From Novacetimonas maltaceti (GTDB taxonomy: Bacteria; Pseudomonadota; Alphaproteobacteria; Acetobacterales; Acetobacteraceae): a DNA stretch of 64,000 nucleotides. The DNA lies in NCBI RefSeq assembly GCF_002906255.1, contig NZ_POTC01000011.1, forward strand, positions 1 through 64,000, given 5' to 3'. The notes beneath the pieces were generated by a model. That model was not told the DNA's origin, ran no database searches, and saw only the letters and a list, made by a program, of their open reading frames with translations. Shown piece after piece: positions 8,439 to 16,956 of this stretch (positions are counted from its first letter, which is position 1; the number at the start of each line of letters is the position of its first letter). Made by a program: the position numbers and the translations under genes.

Positions 8439-8660
8439 TTACCAGTTCTGGCTGATCAGCCAGAATTCCTCGGACGTCAGGGTGACGACCGGCGTGCCGT
8501 GCTTGCATTCGGCCGCCGCCATCGCCAGGGCGCCCATGCGCTGGATCATCAGGGTCTTGCGCTGGTGAGCCTCGGACTTCTCGTCGGAGGATTCAAGCGT
8601 GATCAGCGCGTTCTTGCAGGCCTTGGCCAGGCGGGCGGCATCAAGTGCGGCATAGGACAT
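8439..8660 (-). CDS. Small hypothetical protein
   Basis: This frame encodes 73 residues, MSYAALDAARLAKACKNALI onward, with an alanine-rich amphipathic helix followed by a charged stretch ('ESSDEKSEAHQRK'). The C-terminal half is mixed and holds one cysteine. AAGGAA lies eight to twelve bases before the ATG. Codon use matches the neighbours. No domain is recognised. The alternating helix pattern suggests a small helical cytoplasmic protein. It is on the same strand as the PEBP gene and about 120 bases upstream, so they may be cotranscribed. No function is proposed. Confidence 0.6.
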   Translation of the reverse strand: MSYAALDAARLAKACKNALITLESSDEKSEAHQRKTLMIQRMGALAMAAAECKHGTPVVTLTSEEFWLISQNW

Positions 8661-8909
8661 GGGTGGAATTCCTTGTGTTCAGGCATCGCATGCGGGACCT
8701 GTCCCGCATACGAATCACGGGCCATGTGTGTTTCTGGTGATAGTGTTTACTGCGTTGCCCGTATGTGTCCAACCATTGCACCCGCATGCCGCCGGTGCAG
8801 TGCATTGCATGTCTGCCTTCCGCCCCCGACGCGGCATGCGGCATGAAGATCGTGCATGCCTGCGTGTTCGCGCTGGCAAGGGGGCGGTGGATTCCGTAAA
8901 GGGAGGGTC

Positions 8910-9968
8910 ATGACGGATCTCGTTTCTGATTTCGACTTCGACCTGCCCGCGACATTGATCGCCGACCACCCGGCCCGGCCCCGCGACAGCGCGCGCATGC
9001 TGGAGGTCCCGGTGGACGGGCCCTTCCTCGACCGCCACGTGCGCGACCTGCCGGGATGCCTGCGCGCGGGGGACATCCTTGTGGCCAATGATACCGCCGT
9101 CATTCCGGCACAGCTTTCGGCCATGCGCGGGGCGGCACGGATCGGGATCACGCTCGACCGGATCCTGCCCGATGGGACGTGGCACGCGCTTGCGCGCAAT
9201 TCACGCCGCCTGAAGGTGGGCGACACCCTGACGTTCGCGCCCAGCCACGTAACGGCCGAAGTCATGGTGTGCGAGGACGCAGGCGGCGTCGTCCTGCGTT
9301 TCGATGCGCAAGGCGAGGCGTTCGACCAGTTCCTCCATGACACGGGGCACCTGGCCCTGCCGCCCTATATCGCGCGCCCCGATGGCCCGACGGAGCAGGA
9401 CCGCAAGGATTACAGCACCATCTTCGCGCAGCATCGCGGCGCGGTGGCAGCACCCACGGCGGGCCTGCATTTCACGCCCGCCCTGCTGTCGGCGCTGGAG
9501 GCGGCGGGCGTGCTGCGCCAGACACTGACGCTGCATGTCGGGGCGGGGACGTTCCTGCCGATGCGCAGCGAACAGATTTCCGAACACCGCATGCATGCCG
9601 AACGCGGCACGATCACCCCGCATGCGGCGCAGCGCATCAATGCGGCGCGCGCGGCGGGCGGGCGGGTCGTTGCCGTCGGCACCACGTCGCTGCGCCTTCT
9701 GGAAAGTGCGACGGATCCGGACGGCGTGGTCCATCCCTTCCATGGGGAGACGTCGATTTTCATCCGTCCCGGATACCGTTTCCGCGCGGTGGACATGCTG
9801 CTGACGAATTTCCACCTGCCGCGCTCCACCCTGTTCATGCTGGTCAGCGCGTTCGCGGGGCAGGCGCGGATGCGCGCGGCGTATGGACATGCGATGGCTG
9901 CGGGCTACCGCTTCTATTCCTATGGTGATGCGTGCCTGCTGCATCGTAATGACGGAGGTGCGGCATGA
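8910..9968 (+). CDS. queA: S-adenosylmethionine:tRNA ribosyltransferase-isomerase
   Basis: QueA transfers and isomerises the ribosyl part of SAM onto preQ1 in tRNA, giving epoxyqueuosine at the wobble position of GUN anticodons. Family segments include '[20 protein letters not shown]' at the start, '[16 protein letters not shown]', '[15 protein letters not shown]' and '[20 protein letters not shown]' followed by '[12 protein letters not shown]'. The ATG at 8910 is preceded by GGGAGG and gives 352 residues, normal for QueA. It overlaps tgt by four bases (ATGA), so translation is probably coupled. It is the first gene of the queuosine operon queA-tgt-queG. Confidence 0.96.
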   Translation: MTDLVSDFDFDLPATLIADHPARPRDSARMLEVPVDGPFLDRHVRDLPGCLRAGDILVANDTAVIPAQLSAMRGAARIGITLDRILPDGTWHALARNSRRLKVGDTLTFAPSHVTAEVMVCEDAGGVVLRFDAQGEAFDQFLHDTGHLALPPYIARPDGPTEQDRKDYSTIFAQHRGAVAAPTAGLHFTPALLSALEAAGVLRQTLTLHVGAGTFLPMRSEQISEHRMHAERGTITPHAAQRINAARAAGGRVVAVGTTSLRLLESATDPDGVVHPFHGETSIFIRPGYRFRAVDMLLTNFHLPRSTLFMLVSAFAGQARMRAAYGHAMAAGYRFYSYGDACLLHRNDGGAA

Positions 9969-11125
9969 CCGCTTTTCGCTGGCGGGCGCAGGCCCGTTCG
10001 GGTCGCGCGCGGGCCGGGTTCCTCGACACCGCCCACGGCACGGTCGCCACGCCCACCTTCATGCCGGTCGGCACCGTGGGCACGGTCAAGGCGATGACGA
10101 TGGACGCCGTGCGCTCCACCGGGGCGGGGATCGTGCTGGGCAATACCTATCACCTGATGCTGCGTCCGGGGGCGGAGCGCGTGCGCGCGCTGGGCGGCCT
10201 GCACCGGTTCATGGACTGGCCGGGACCGATCCTGACCGATTCGGGCGGGTTCCAGGTCATGTCGCTCGGGCCGCTGCGCAAGCTTGATGCGGATGGCGTG
10301 ACGTTCCGTTCGCATATCGACGGGTCAAAACACCGCCTGACGCCCGAACGCTCCACCGATATCCAGCATGCGCTCGATGCGACGATCAGCATGTGTTTCG
10401 ACGAATGTCCCGCCCTGCCGGCCCCGCCGGAGGTGATCGCGCAGTCCATGCGCATGTCCATGCGCTGGGCCGAGCGGTGCCGCACGGCGTTTGTCGCGCG
10501 TCCCGGCTATGCCCAGTATGGCATCATCCAGGGCGGGACGGAGCCGGACCTGCGCGCCGAAAGCGTGCGCGCCCTGACGGATATCGGGTTCGAGGGATAC
10601 GCCATCGGTGGCCTTGCGGTGGGGGAGGGGCAGGAACTGATGTTCTCCACCCTCGACGTGACGGTCGGGCTGATCCCCGATGACGCGCCGCGTTACCTGA
10701 TGGGGGTTGGCACGCCCGACGACCTGCTTGGCGCGGTGGAACGCGGGGTGGACATGTTCGACTGCGTCATGCCCACGCGCGCGGGGCGCACGGCGCGGGC
10801 CTATACCGAACGCGGGACGCTGAACCTGCGCAACGCGCGCCATGCGACCGACAGCCGCCCGATCTCGCCCCACTGCGACTGCCTGGCCTGTTCGCGCCAC
10901 AGCCGCGCGTACCTGCACCACCTGTTCCGCGCGAACGAGATCCTCGGCCCGATGCTGCTGACATGGCACAACCTGGCCTATTACCAGCGGCTGATGCGCG
11001 GCATCCGTGCGGCCATTGTCGATGGCACGCTGCCTGAACATGCCGCCCACCTGCGCGCGCAATGGGCGATGGAGGACTGGTCCCCCGACGAGATGCCGTT
11101 TCCCGACATCCCGCCCGTGCCCTGA
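9965..11125 (+). CDS. tgt: tRNA-guanine transglycosylase
   Basis: Tgt exchanges guanine-34 of tRNA-Asp, -Asn, -His and -Tyr for preQ1. The catalytic aspartates lie in '[14 protein letters not shown]' and '[19 protein letters not shown]'. The zinc-binding cluster is '[19 protein letters not shown]', with three cysteines and a histidine. The substrate loop is '[19 protein letters not shown]'. At 386 residues it is a standard bacterial Tgt. It overlaps queA at its start and is followed three bases later by queG. One substrate, tRNA-Asp(GTC), is encoded at 46857-46933 in this window. Confidence 0.97.
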   Translation: MTAFRWRAQARSGRARAGFLDTAHGTVATPTFMPVGTVGTVKAMTMDAVRSTGAGIVLGNTYHLMLRPGAERVRALGGLHRFMDWPGPILTDSGGFQVMSLGPLRKLDADGVTFRSHIDGSKHRLTPERSTDIQHALDATISMCFDECPALPAPPEVIAQSMRMSMRWAERCRTAFVARPGYAQYGIIQGGTEPDLRAESVRALTDIGFEGYAIGGLAVGEGQELMFSTLDVTVGLIPDDAPRYLMGVGTPDDLLGAVERGVDMFDCVMPTRAGRTARAYTERGTLNLRNARHATDSRPISPHCDCLACSRHSRAYLHHLFRANEILGPMLLTWHNLAYYQRLMRGIRAAIVDGTLPEHAAHLRAQWAMEDWSPDEMPFPDIPPVP

Positions 11126-11128
11126 CCC

Positions 11129-12226
11129 ATGGCGCGGGCGCGATCCGTGACCTACCCATCCGATGCGCGGGGCGTCCTTGCACGCCGGATCCATGACCGC
11201 GCGCTGGCGGTGGGGTTCGATGCGGTGGGGTTCGCGCCCGCCATGCTCGATGACGCGACGCGCGCGCGGCTGCGGGAATTCGTGGCGGCGGGCCACCATG
11301 GCGCGATGGAGTGGATGGCCCAGCGCATGGCCTGGCGTGGCGATCCGCGCGCCCTGTGGCCGGAGGTCCGCAGCGTGATCTCGCTGGGCCTGTCCTATGC
11401 CCCCGAAGGCGATGCGCTGGCGACGCTGCGCGATCCCACGGCGGGCAATATCTCCGTCTATGCCCGGCATCGCGACTACCATGACGTGGTCAAGGGGATG
11501 CTCAAGCAGGTGGCGCAGTTCGTCGTGGCCGAAGGGCGCCGGCAGCATGGTGGCGATGCGCCGCCTCCCGGCGTGAAGGTGTTTGTCGATACCGCCCCGG
11601 TCATGGAAAAGCCGCTGGCGGCAGGGGCGGGGCTGGGATGGCAGGGCAAGCACACCAACCTTGTCTCGCGCACGCAGGGAAGCTGGCTGTTCCTTGGCGA
11701 GATCTATACCACGCTGGACCTTCCGCATTCCGCCCCGTCGGGCGGGGGGTGCGGGACATGCACGCGCTGCCTTGACGTCTGCCCGACCTCGGCCTTTCCC
11801 GCGCCGGGACAGATTGATGCGCGGCGGTGCATTTCCTACCAGACGATCGAAAATCCCGGTCCCATCCCCCATGACCTGCGGCCACTGATGGGCAACCATA
11901 TCTATGGCTGCGACGACTGCCTGGCGGTGTGTCCGTGGAACCGTTTCGCGCAGGCCACGCGGCAGATGAAGCTGCGCGCGCGGCCTGACCTTGTCGCGCC
12001 CGCGCTGCGTGACCTTGCGCTGCTGGATGATGCGGGGTTCCGTGCCCTGTTTTCCGGATCGCCCGTCAAGCGGATCGGCCGGGCGCGGTTCGTGCGCAAT
12101 GTGCTGATCGCCATCGGCAACAGCGCGCGCGCCGACCTGCGCGGCGTTGCGCAGGCGTTGTGTGACGATCCGGCCCCTGTCGTGGCCGATGCCGCGCGCT
12201 GGGCGGTGGGGCGCCTGCCGTCATGA
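11129..12226 (+). CDS. queG: Epoxyqueuosine reductase
   Basis: QueG reduces epoxyqueuosine to queuosine with a cobalamin cofactor and two 4Fe-4S clusters. The ferredoxin-type motifs are '[16 protein letters not shown]' and '[14 protein letters not shown]'. The conserved core '[15 protein letters not shown]' and '[20 protein letters not shown]' is typical of the family. A HEAT-like C-terminal segment follows. No clear ribosome-binding site precedes the ATG, in keeping with translational coupling to tgt, whose stop is only three bases upstream. The 365-residue length is normal. The small RHH gene overlaps its 3' end by four bases. Confidence 0.95.
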   Translation: MARARSVTYPSDARGVLARRIHDRALAVGFDAVGFAPAMLDDATRARLREFVAAGHHGAMEWMAQRMAWRGDPRALWPEVRSVISLGLSYAPEGDALATLRDPTAGNISVYARHRDYHDVVKGMLKQVAQFVVAEGRRQHGGDAPPPGVKVFVDTAPVMEKPLAAGAGLGWQGKHTNLVSRTQGSWLFLGEIYTTLDLPHSAPSGGGCGTCTRCLDVCPTSAFPAPGQIDARRCISYQTIENPGPIPHDLRPLMGNHIYGCDDCLAVCPWNRFAQATRQMKLRARPDLVAPALRDLALLDDAGFRALFSGSPVKRIGRARFVRNVLIAIGNSARADLRGVAQALCDDPAPVVADAARWAVGRLPS

Positions 12227-12498
12227 GGGGCGCGCGCGCCATCGTCGCGTCACCGCCGCTGCACAAGCGCAGCATGATGCTGTCGGGCCACCGCACCAGC
12301 GTCGCGCTGGAGCCGGAATTCTGGGACGCGCTGGAACGCATGGCCGCGGCACGGGGGGTGGGGCTGACGATCCTGATCGCGCGTATCGACACCGCGCGCG
12401 ACCCGATGCGCACGCTGGCGTCCGCGCTGCGGGTCGCGGCCCTGCTGGAATGGATGCCTGCCCTGCCCGCAGCAGGGGGGCAGGGCAGGGAAGAATAG
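12223..12498 (+). CDS. Ribbon-helix-helix domain protein
   Basis: This 91-residue protein contains a ribbon-helix-helix fold of the type common in Alphaproteobacteria. '[20 protein letters not shown]' gives the beta strand with the basic DNA-contact residues. '[20 protein letters not shown]' and '[20 protein letters not shown]' give the two helices. It overlaps queG by four bases, so it is translated with the queuosine operon, although no link to queuosine is known to me. The target site is unknown. The short glycine-rich tail looks disordered. Confidence 0.75.
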   Translation: MRGARAIVASPPLHKRSMMLSGHRTSVALEPEFWDALERMAAARGVGLTILIARIDTARDPMRTLASALRVAALLEWMPALPAAGGQGREE

Positions 12499-12534
12499 TT
12501 GGGTTGGGCCGCGTGTCGTGCTAGGTTCGCGGCC

Positions 12535-13362
12535 ATGGCGATATGGGGAAAACTGTTTGGCGGTGTCGCGGGATTCGCTGTGGGCGGTCCTGTGGGCGCC
12601 CTTGTGGGGACCGCGCTGGGGCATGCGGCCGATAACGGCTCGCTGCTGGAGACGCCTGCGGGTGGCTGGACCGAACGCTGGGGCGGCCGCGCCAATGCCG
12701 ATCCCAACGGGGCGGCCACGTTTGTCGCCGCCAAGCTGGCGGCCGCGATGGGCAAGCGCGACCAGATGTATGGCCTGGTCATCATCGTCCTGTCGGCCAA
12801 GCTGGCGAAGTGCGACGGCCCGGTCAACCGCACCGAAATCGACGCCTTCAAGCGCCGTTTCAACGTCCCTGCCGAAAACATGAAGGAAGTCGGGCGCCTG
12901 TTCGACATGGCCCGGCAGCGCACCGATGATTACGAGAATTTCGCCCGCGAACTGGGCAAGGCGTTCGCCAACCGCACGGAGATGCTGGAGGAGGGGCTTG
13001 CCTCCCTGTTCATCATCGCGCGCGCCGATGCCGGCCCGTCGGGGGAGATCAATGCGCAGGAGGAGCAGTTCCTGCGCCGCGTGCACAAGGCGTTCGGCCT
13101 GTCGCCCGGTGCGTGGGAACGTGCGCATGATGGCCGTGCCCGCCCCAGCGTGAGCGAGGTTGACGCCTATGCCGTGCTGGGCCTGTCGCGTACCGCGAGC
13201 AATGAGGAAGTGCGCGTGACATGGCGGCGTCTGGTGCGCGAACACCATCCCGATATCCTGTCCGCCCGTGGCGCGGATGAGGCCGAGATGGCGCGTAGTG
13301 CGGCCCGCATCGCGCAGATCAACGCCGCATGGGACCGGATCAAGCGGGACCGGCAGATCTGA
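12535..13362 (+). CDS. TerB-like and J-domain co-chaperone (DjlA-type)
   Basis: The protein begins with a glycine-rich hydrophobic segment (MAIWGKLFGGVAGFAVGGPV) that probably inserts in or lies on the membrane. A TerB-like helical domain ('LSAKLAKCDGPVNRTEIDAF' and onward) follows. The last 70 residues form a J domain with the obligatory His-Pro-Asp in 'REHHPDIL'. This order is that of DjlA, which recruits DnaK to membrane-proximal substrates. I chose the ATG at 12535; the frame is open from 12499. It follows the RHH gene by 36 bases and probably belongs to the same transcript. A family-B repeat terminates the unit. Confidence 0.85.
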   Translation: MAIWGKLFGGVAGFAVGGPVGALVGTALGHAADNGSLLETPAGGWTERWGGRANADPNGAATFVAAKLAAAMGKRDQMYGLVIIVLSAKLAKCDGPVNRTEIDAFKRRFNVPAENMKEVGRLFDMARQRTDDYENFARELGKAFANRTEMLEEGLASLFIIARADAGPSGEINAQEEQFLRRVHKAFGLSPGAWERAHDGRARPSVSEVDAYAVLGLSRTASNEEVRVTWRRLVREHHPDILSARGADEAEMARSAARIAQINAAWDRIKRDRQI

Positions 13363-13410
13363 GAAAAGTTTTGGGGAACGCCTTTGTCCTTCGTGGTTGA
13401 AGGGAAAGGC

Positions 13411-13529
13411 GTTCTTTTTTGGAAAAAAGAACCAAAAAACTTTTATTCGATAAGAAAAAAGACAGTTTGATCTGACGGTTTCATAAAATTCCCAAAGTCT
13501 TTTTGCTTCTTTTTCTTCAGAAAAAGAAG
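13411..13529. repeat. 119-bp double-hairpin element (family B), copy 2
   Basis: This is nearly the same element as at 7657-7774. It has the hairpin gttctttttt-gg-aaaaaagaac, caaaaaacttttattc, a core with tctgacggtttcata, then aaagtctttttg and cttctttttcttcagaaaaagaag. It fills the convergent gap between the J-domain gene and the Mrp gene, ending six bases from the latter's stop codon. This placement fits a bidirectional terminator. Confidence 0.85.
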
Positions 13530-13534
13530 ATCCC

Positions 13535-14665
13535 TTACTTCCCCCGTTTCTTCTCCAGCAACCGGCGCAGTGCCCCGCCCACCGTATGTGCCAGTGCCCG
13601 GTACGCCTTGCCCGCCGCGCTGTCGGGGGCAGCGATGACGATGGGCGCGCCATTGTCGCCACTCGCACGGATATCGGCCAGCAGCGGTATTTCGCCCAGG
13701 AAGGGGACACCGGTCTTTTCCGCTTCTGCCCGCGCGCCGCCATGGCCGAACAGTTCCGTGCGGTGGTTGCAGTTGGGGCAGCAGAAATAGGACATGTTCT
13801 CCACGATGCCCAGGACGGGCACGCGCATCTTCTCGAACATGGCAACGCCGCGCCGCGCGTCGAGCAGGGCGATATCCTGCGGGGTGGAGACGATGACCGC
13901 CCCCGCCAGCGCCGTCTTCTGCGCCAGCGTCAGTTGCGCATCCCCCGTGCCCGGCGGCATGTCCACCACCAGCACGTCGAGTTCGCCCCAGTCCACGTCC
14001 GACAGCAGTTGCCCGATTGCGCCCATGACCATCGGGCCGCGCCAGATCATTGCCTTGGTTTCCTCCACCAGCATGCCGATCGACATGGCGGTGATGCCGT
14101 GGCCATGCAGGGGCTGGAGGCGACCGTCACGCACTTCGGGCTGGCTGTTCATGCCCATCATGCGCGGCAGGGACGGGCCATGCACGTCCGCGTCCAGCAG
14201 CCCCACGCGCAGTCCCTCCAGCCCCAGTCCCACGGCAAGGTTGACCGCCGTGGTCGATTTGCCGACGCCGCCCTTGCCGGACGCGACGGCAATCACCAGC
14301 CCCACATTGGGCGGCAGCGGGCCTGCGGGCTGCGCGCCGCCCGGCGGCCTTGCGCCAAGGTTGAGCGGACGGTGCCCGCCGCCGCCCTGTGGTGCGGCAG
14401 GCGCTGCGGGTGCGCGGTGGGATGTGAGGATGACGGACGCACCCGTGGCGCTTTCGACCTCACGCGTCAGCGTGGCTTCGATCTCCGCGATCAGGGGGCG
14501 GATGCGTTCGGCGCGGTCGCGGTCGGTGGCGATGGCGACATGCACCACCCCGTCGCGCACGGTCGCGGCGTCAAGCGTGCCGAGGTCGAGCGCGCATGCC
14601 CCCGAGCGTGGATCGCGAACGTCGCGCAGCACCCGTTCGATTGCCGCCTGCGTTATCTGTGCCAT
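13535..14665 (-). CDS. apbC: Mrp/ApbC family P-loop ATPase, Fe-S cluster carrier
   Basis: Mrp/ApbC proteins carry and transfer Fe-S clusters in an ATP-dependent manner. The N-terminal 80 residues form the MIP18/FeS-assembly (DUF59) domain. A proline-rich linker follows. The deviant Walker A motif GKGGVGKST is at residues 130-138. The bridging cluster cysteines are in 'YFCCPNCNHRTELFG'. 'VDMPPGTGDAQLTLAQ' is the family's Walker B/switch region. The length of 376 residues is typical. The gene converges on the J-domain gene and is separated from it by the family-B repeat. Confidence 0.92.
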   Translation of the reverse strand: MAQITQAAIERVLRDVRDPRSGACALDLGTLDAATVRDGVVHVAIATDRDRAERIRPLIAEIEATLTREVESATGASVILTSHRAPAAPAAPQGGGGHRPLNLGARPPGGAQPAGPLPPNVGLVIAVASGKGGVGKSTTAVNLAVGLGLEGLRVGLLDADVHGPSLPRMMGMNSQPEVRDGRLQPLHGHGITAMSIGMLVEETKAMIWRGPMVMGAIGQLLSDVDWGELDVLVVDMPPGTGDAQLTLAQKTALAGAVIVSTPQDIALLDARRGVAMFEKMRVPVLGIVENMSYFCCPNCNHRTELFGHGGARAEAEKTGVPFLGEIPLLADIRASGDNGAPIVIAAPDSAAGKAYRALAHTVGGALRRLLEKKRGK

Positions 14666-14908
14666 GCTGCCCCTGCGCTGAAAAAAACCGGTGAAGGCGG
14701 GATATAGGGGCCATGGCCGGATGACGGAAGGGGCCGCCCGGATCGCGCCCGTGCAAAATGCGAATGGCCGTGGTCATAAATTGGCCTTGGTGACGTATTT
14801 ATCCATATCGTATCGGAACTGTGAAATCCCGTCCCCGTGCATCCCGGCCCGCGCCGCGTGCCCATGGGGGTGGCGCAGGCTCACGCGCAGGAAAGAAGTT
14901 ACGTTGCC

Positions 14909-16150
14909 ATGACATCATGCGTGCAGGCAGGTGGCCCCCATATGGCCATCACCCCGCCGGGCGGGCGCGGGAGCTCCGGCCCTGCCGGAACGCCTGCCGC
15001 GTCCGGACAGGGCAAGGCGGGGGCGGCACCGGCAGGGGCGGGCGTGACGGGCGTCAGCGCGCCACGGGTGCGCGACCATCGCGTGGATGCCCTGCGTGGC
15101 GTGGCGCTGCTGATGATGTGCATCGACCATATCCCGCAGGATGTCCTCAACCGTTTCACCATGCGCAATGTCGGTTTCGCCGATGCGGCGGAGGTGTTCG
15201 TGCTGCTGGCGGGATATGCGTCGTGGCTGGCCTATGGCCGGGCATTTTCACGCCAGCCGTGGCAGGAGGTGGTCGAACGGATCGTGCGCCGGTGCGGGCG
15301 GCTTTATGTCTTTCAGGCGCTGATGGCGGTGGTGACGATCGCCACCATCCGGCTGTGGCGGCAGTACTGGCCCGTGCCGGTCGATTTCCTGGAACCCGAA
15401 CTGGCCCACGGGCTGGATTCCCTGTGGCGGGTGATGCTGCTGCAGGCGCTGCCGGGCAACCTCAATATCCTGCCGCTCTACATCGTGCTGCTGCTGGCGT
15501 TCGTGCCGCTGTGCTGGGTGCTGCGCCGGGTGGGGCCGTGGCCCGTGCTGGCGGTCAGTGGCGCGCTGTGGGCGGTGGTCAATTTCGACCCGTCGCTCAA
15601 TTTCCCCAACTGGCTGGACCCAGACGGGTGGTATTTCGACCCCCTGGCGTGGCAGTTCCTGTTCGTGCTGGGCGCGTGCGCGTCCATCCTTGCGGGGCGG
15701 CATGGCGGCAGCCTGCCGCGCTGGCGGCCCCTGGCGGCGGTATGCTGGGCCTACCTTGCGTTTTCCGCGGTGGAATCGTTCCCGTGGACGGGGTGGGGCC
15801 TGCCGGACCTGCGGCCCATGGCCACGCCATGGACGGACAAGATGGTGCTCTCCCCGCTGCGCCTTCTGGATGTGCTGTGCCTGTTCTACCTCGTGCAGTC
15901 ATCCACGCTGGCGACGCGCTGGTCGCAGGGGCGGGGGGGACAGTTGATGGCGATGTTCGGCCGCCATTCGCTGGAGGTGTTCACCCTTGGCACCATCATC
16001 GACCTGTACGGGCGGCTGATGTTCACCAGCTTTGGCGTTGGCTGGGGCATGCAGGTTGCGGTCAACGTGGTGGGGTTCGCGCTGCTGTGGGGGATGACGC
16101 GCGAACTCGACCGCAGGCGGGCGCTGGCCCGGGCCGCGCGCAGGGCGTGA
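14909..16150 (+). CDS. OpgC-domain polytopic membrane protein
   Basis: OpgC proteins are acyltransferase-like integral membrane enzymes; in enteric bacteria OpgC adds succinyl groups to osmoregulated periplasmic glucans. The motif 'RVDALRGVALLMMCIDHIP' (after a disordered Gly/Pro/Ala-rich N-terminus) is the diagnostic opening. About ten hydrophobic segments follow, with 'FVLLAGYASWLAYGRAF' and 'GRHSLEVFTLGTIIDLYGRL' conserved. I place the start at 14909, with alternatives at 14837 and 14942. Related genes exist in bacteria without known OPG succinylation, so the substrate is inferred. It is followed 42 bases later by an SGNH hydrolase and lies 6 kb before opgGH. Confidence 0.8.
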   Translation: MTSCVQAGGPHMAITPPGGRGSSGPAGTPAASGQGKAGAAPAGAGVTGVSAPRVRDHRVDALRGVALLMMCIDHIPQDVLNRFTMRNVGFADAAEVFVLLAGYASWLAYGRAFSRQPWQEVVERIVRRCGRLYVFQALMAVVTIATIRLWRQYWPVPVDFLEPELAHGLDSLWRVMLLQALPGNLNILPLYIVLLLAFVPLCWVLRRVGPWPVLAVSGALWAVVNFDPSLNFPNWLDPDGWYFDPLAWQFLFVLGACASILAGRHGGSLPRWRPLAAVCWAYLAFSAVESFPWTGWGLPDLRPMATPWTDKMVLSPLRLLDVLCLFYLVQSSTLATRWSQGRGGQLMAMFGRHSLEVFTLGTIIDLYGRLMFTSFGVGWGMQVAVNVVGFALLWGMTRELDRRRALARAARRA

Positions 16151-16192
16151 ATGTCGTGTAGGATGGATATGACAAGCAACGAAGGAACGATC

Positions 16193-16888
16193 ATGACCGA
16201 TAGGACTGGGGCGGGGACAACCGCGGCGTGCGTGCTGCCGCGCCTGACGCGCCTGCTGCGTGAGGGGAAGGGCGTGCGGATCGCCCTGTTCGGCTCTTCC
16301 ACCATCGAAGGGGTGGGGGCGAGCACGCCTGCCCATGCCCTGCCCGCGATCATGCGCGCCGTGCTGGCCCCGTTCGCGCCCGGCGGGGTGGAGGTCATCG
16401 GCCATGGCGTGGGCGGTGACGATGCGGAGGCGATGCACGCCCGCGTGGGCGCGATGCTGGCGGACCGGCCCGACCTGATCGTGTGGCAGACCGGCAGCAA
16501 CGACCCGCTCAAGGGCGATGACGTCGGGGCCTTTGTCGCGCGCACCCGTGACGACCTGGCCACAATGCGCGCATCGGGCGCGGATGTCGTGCTGATGGAC
16601 CAGCAATACTGCCCGGTCCTTGAAACCTGCCCGGCCTTTCCCGCGTTTCGCGATGCGGTACACCATGTCGCCGCGCAGGATCATGTGCCGCTGTTCACGC
16701 GGTATGTGCGGATGAAGTCATGGTGCGCGGAACTGGGGCTGGATCCGGTGGCGCTCTCGCCCGACGGGCTGCACCTCAACGACCGGGGCTACCGCCTGCT
16801 GGGCGAGGCACTGGCGGCGTGGCTTATTGAACTGACGGGGCTGCCGGGAGGTGTCGCGTCATGTTATCAGGGTGACGACGGGGCGTGA
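16193..16888 (+). CDS. SGNH/GDSL-family hydrolase
   Basis: The four SGNH blocks are visible. Block I is 'IALFGSSTIEGVGAS' with the nucleophile serine. The glycine block is 'GHGVGGDDAEAM'. The asparagine block is 'WQTGSNDPL'. Block V is 'LSPDGLHLNDRGYRLLGEAL' with the Asp-x-x-His pair. No signal peptide is evident. The ATG at 16193 has GAAGGAACG upstream and is preferred over the open frame from 16151. The gene sits in tandem with the OpgC-like gene, and SGNH domains are often deacylases or acyltransferases in such pairs. A role in modifying a surface glycan is inferred. Confidence 0.8.
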   Translation: MTDRTGAGTTAACVLPRLTRLLREGKGVRIALFGSSTIEGVGASTPAHALPAIMRAVLAPFAPGGVEVIGHGVGGDDAEAMHARVGAMLADRPDLIVWQTGSNDPLKGDDVGAFVARTRDDLATMRASGADVVLMDQQYCPVLETCPAFPAFRDAVHHVAAQDHVPLFTRYVRMKSWCAELGLDPVALSPDGLHLNDRGYRLLGEALAAWLIELTGLPGGVASCYQGDDGA

Positions 16889-16956
16889 CATTCGCCCCGT
16901 CTGCCGCAATGGTGTAGATGCTCAGGCCCCGTCCAGATCAGGAAGCAAACAGCCAC

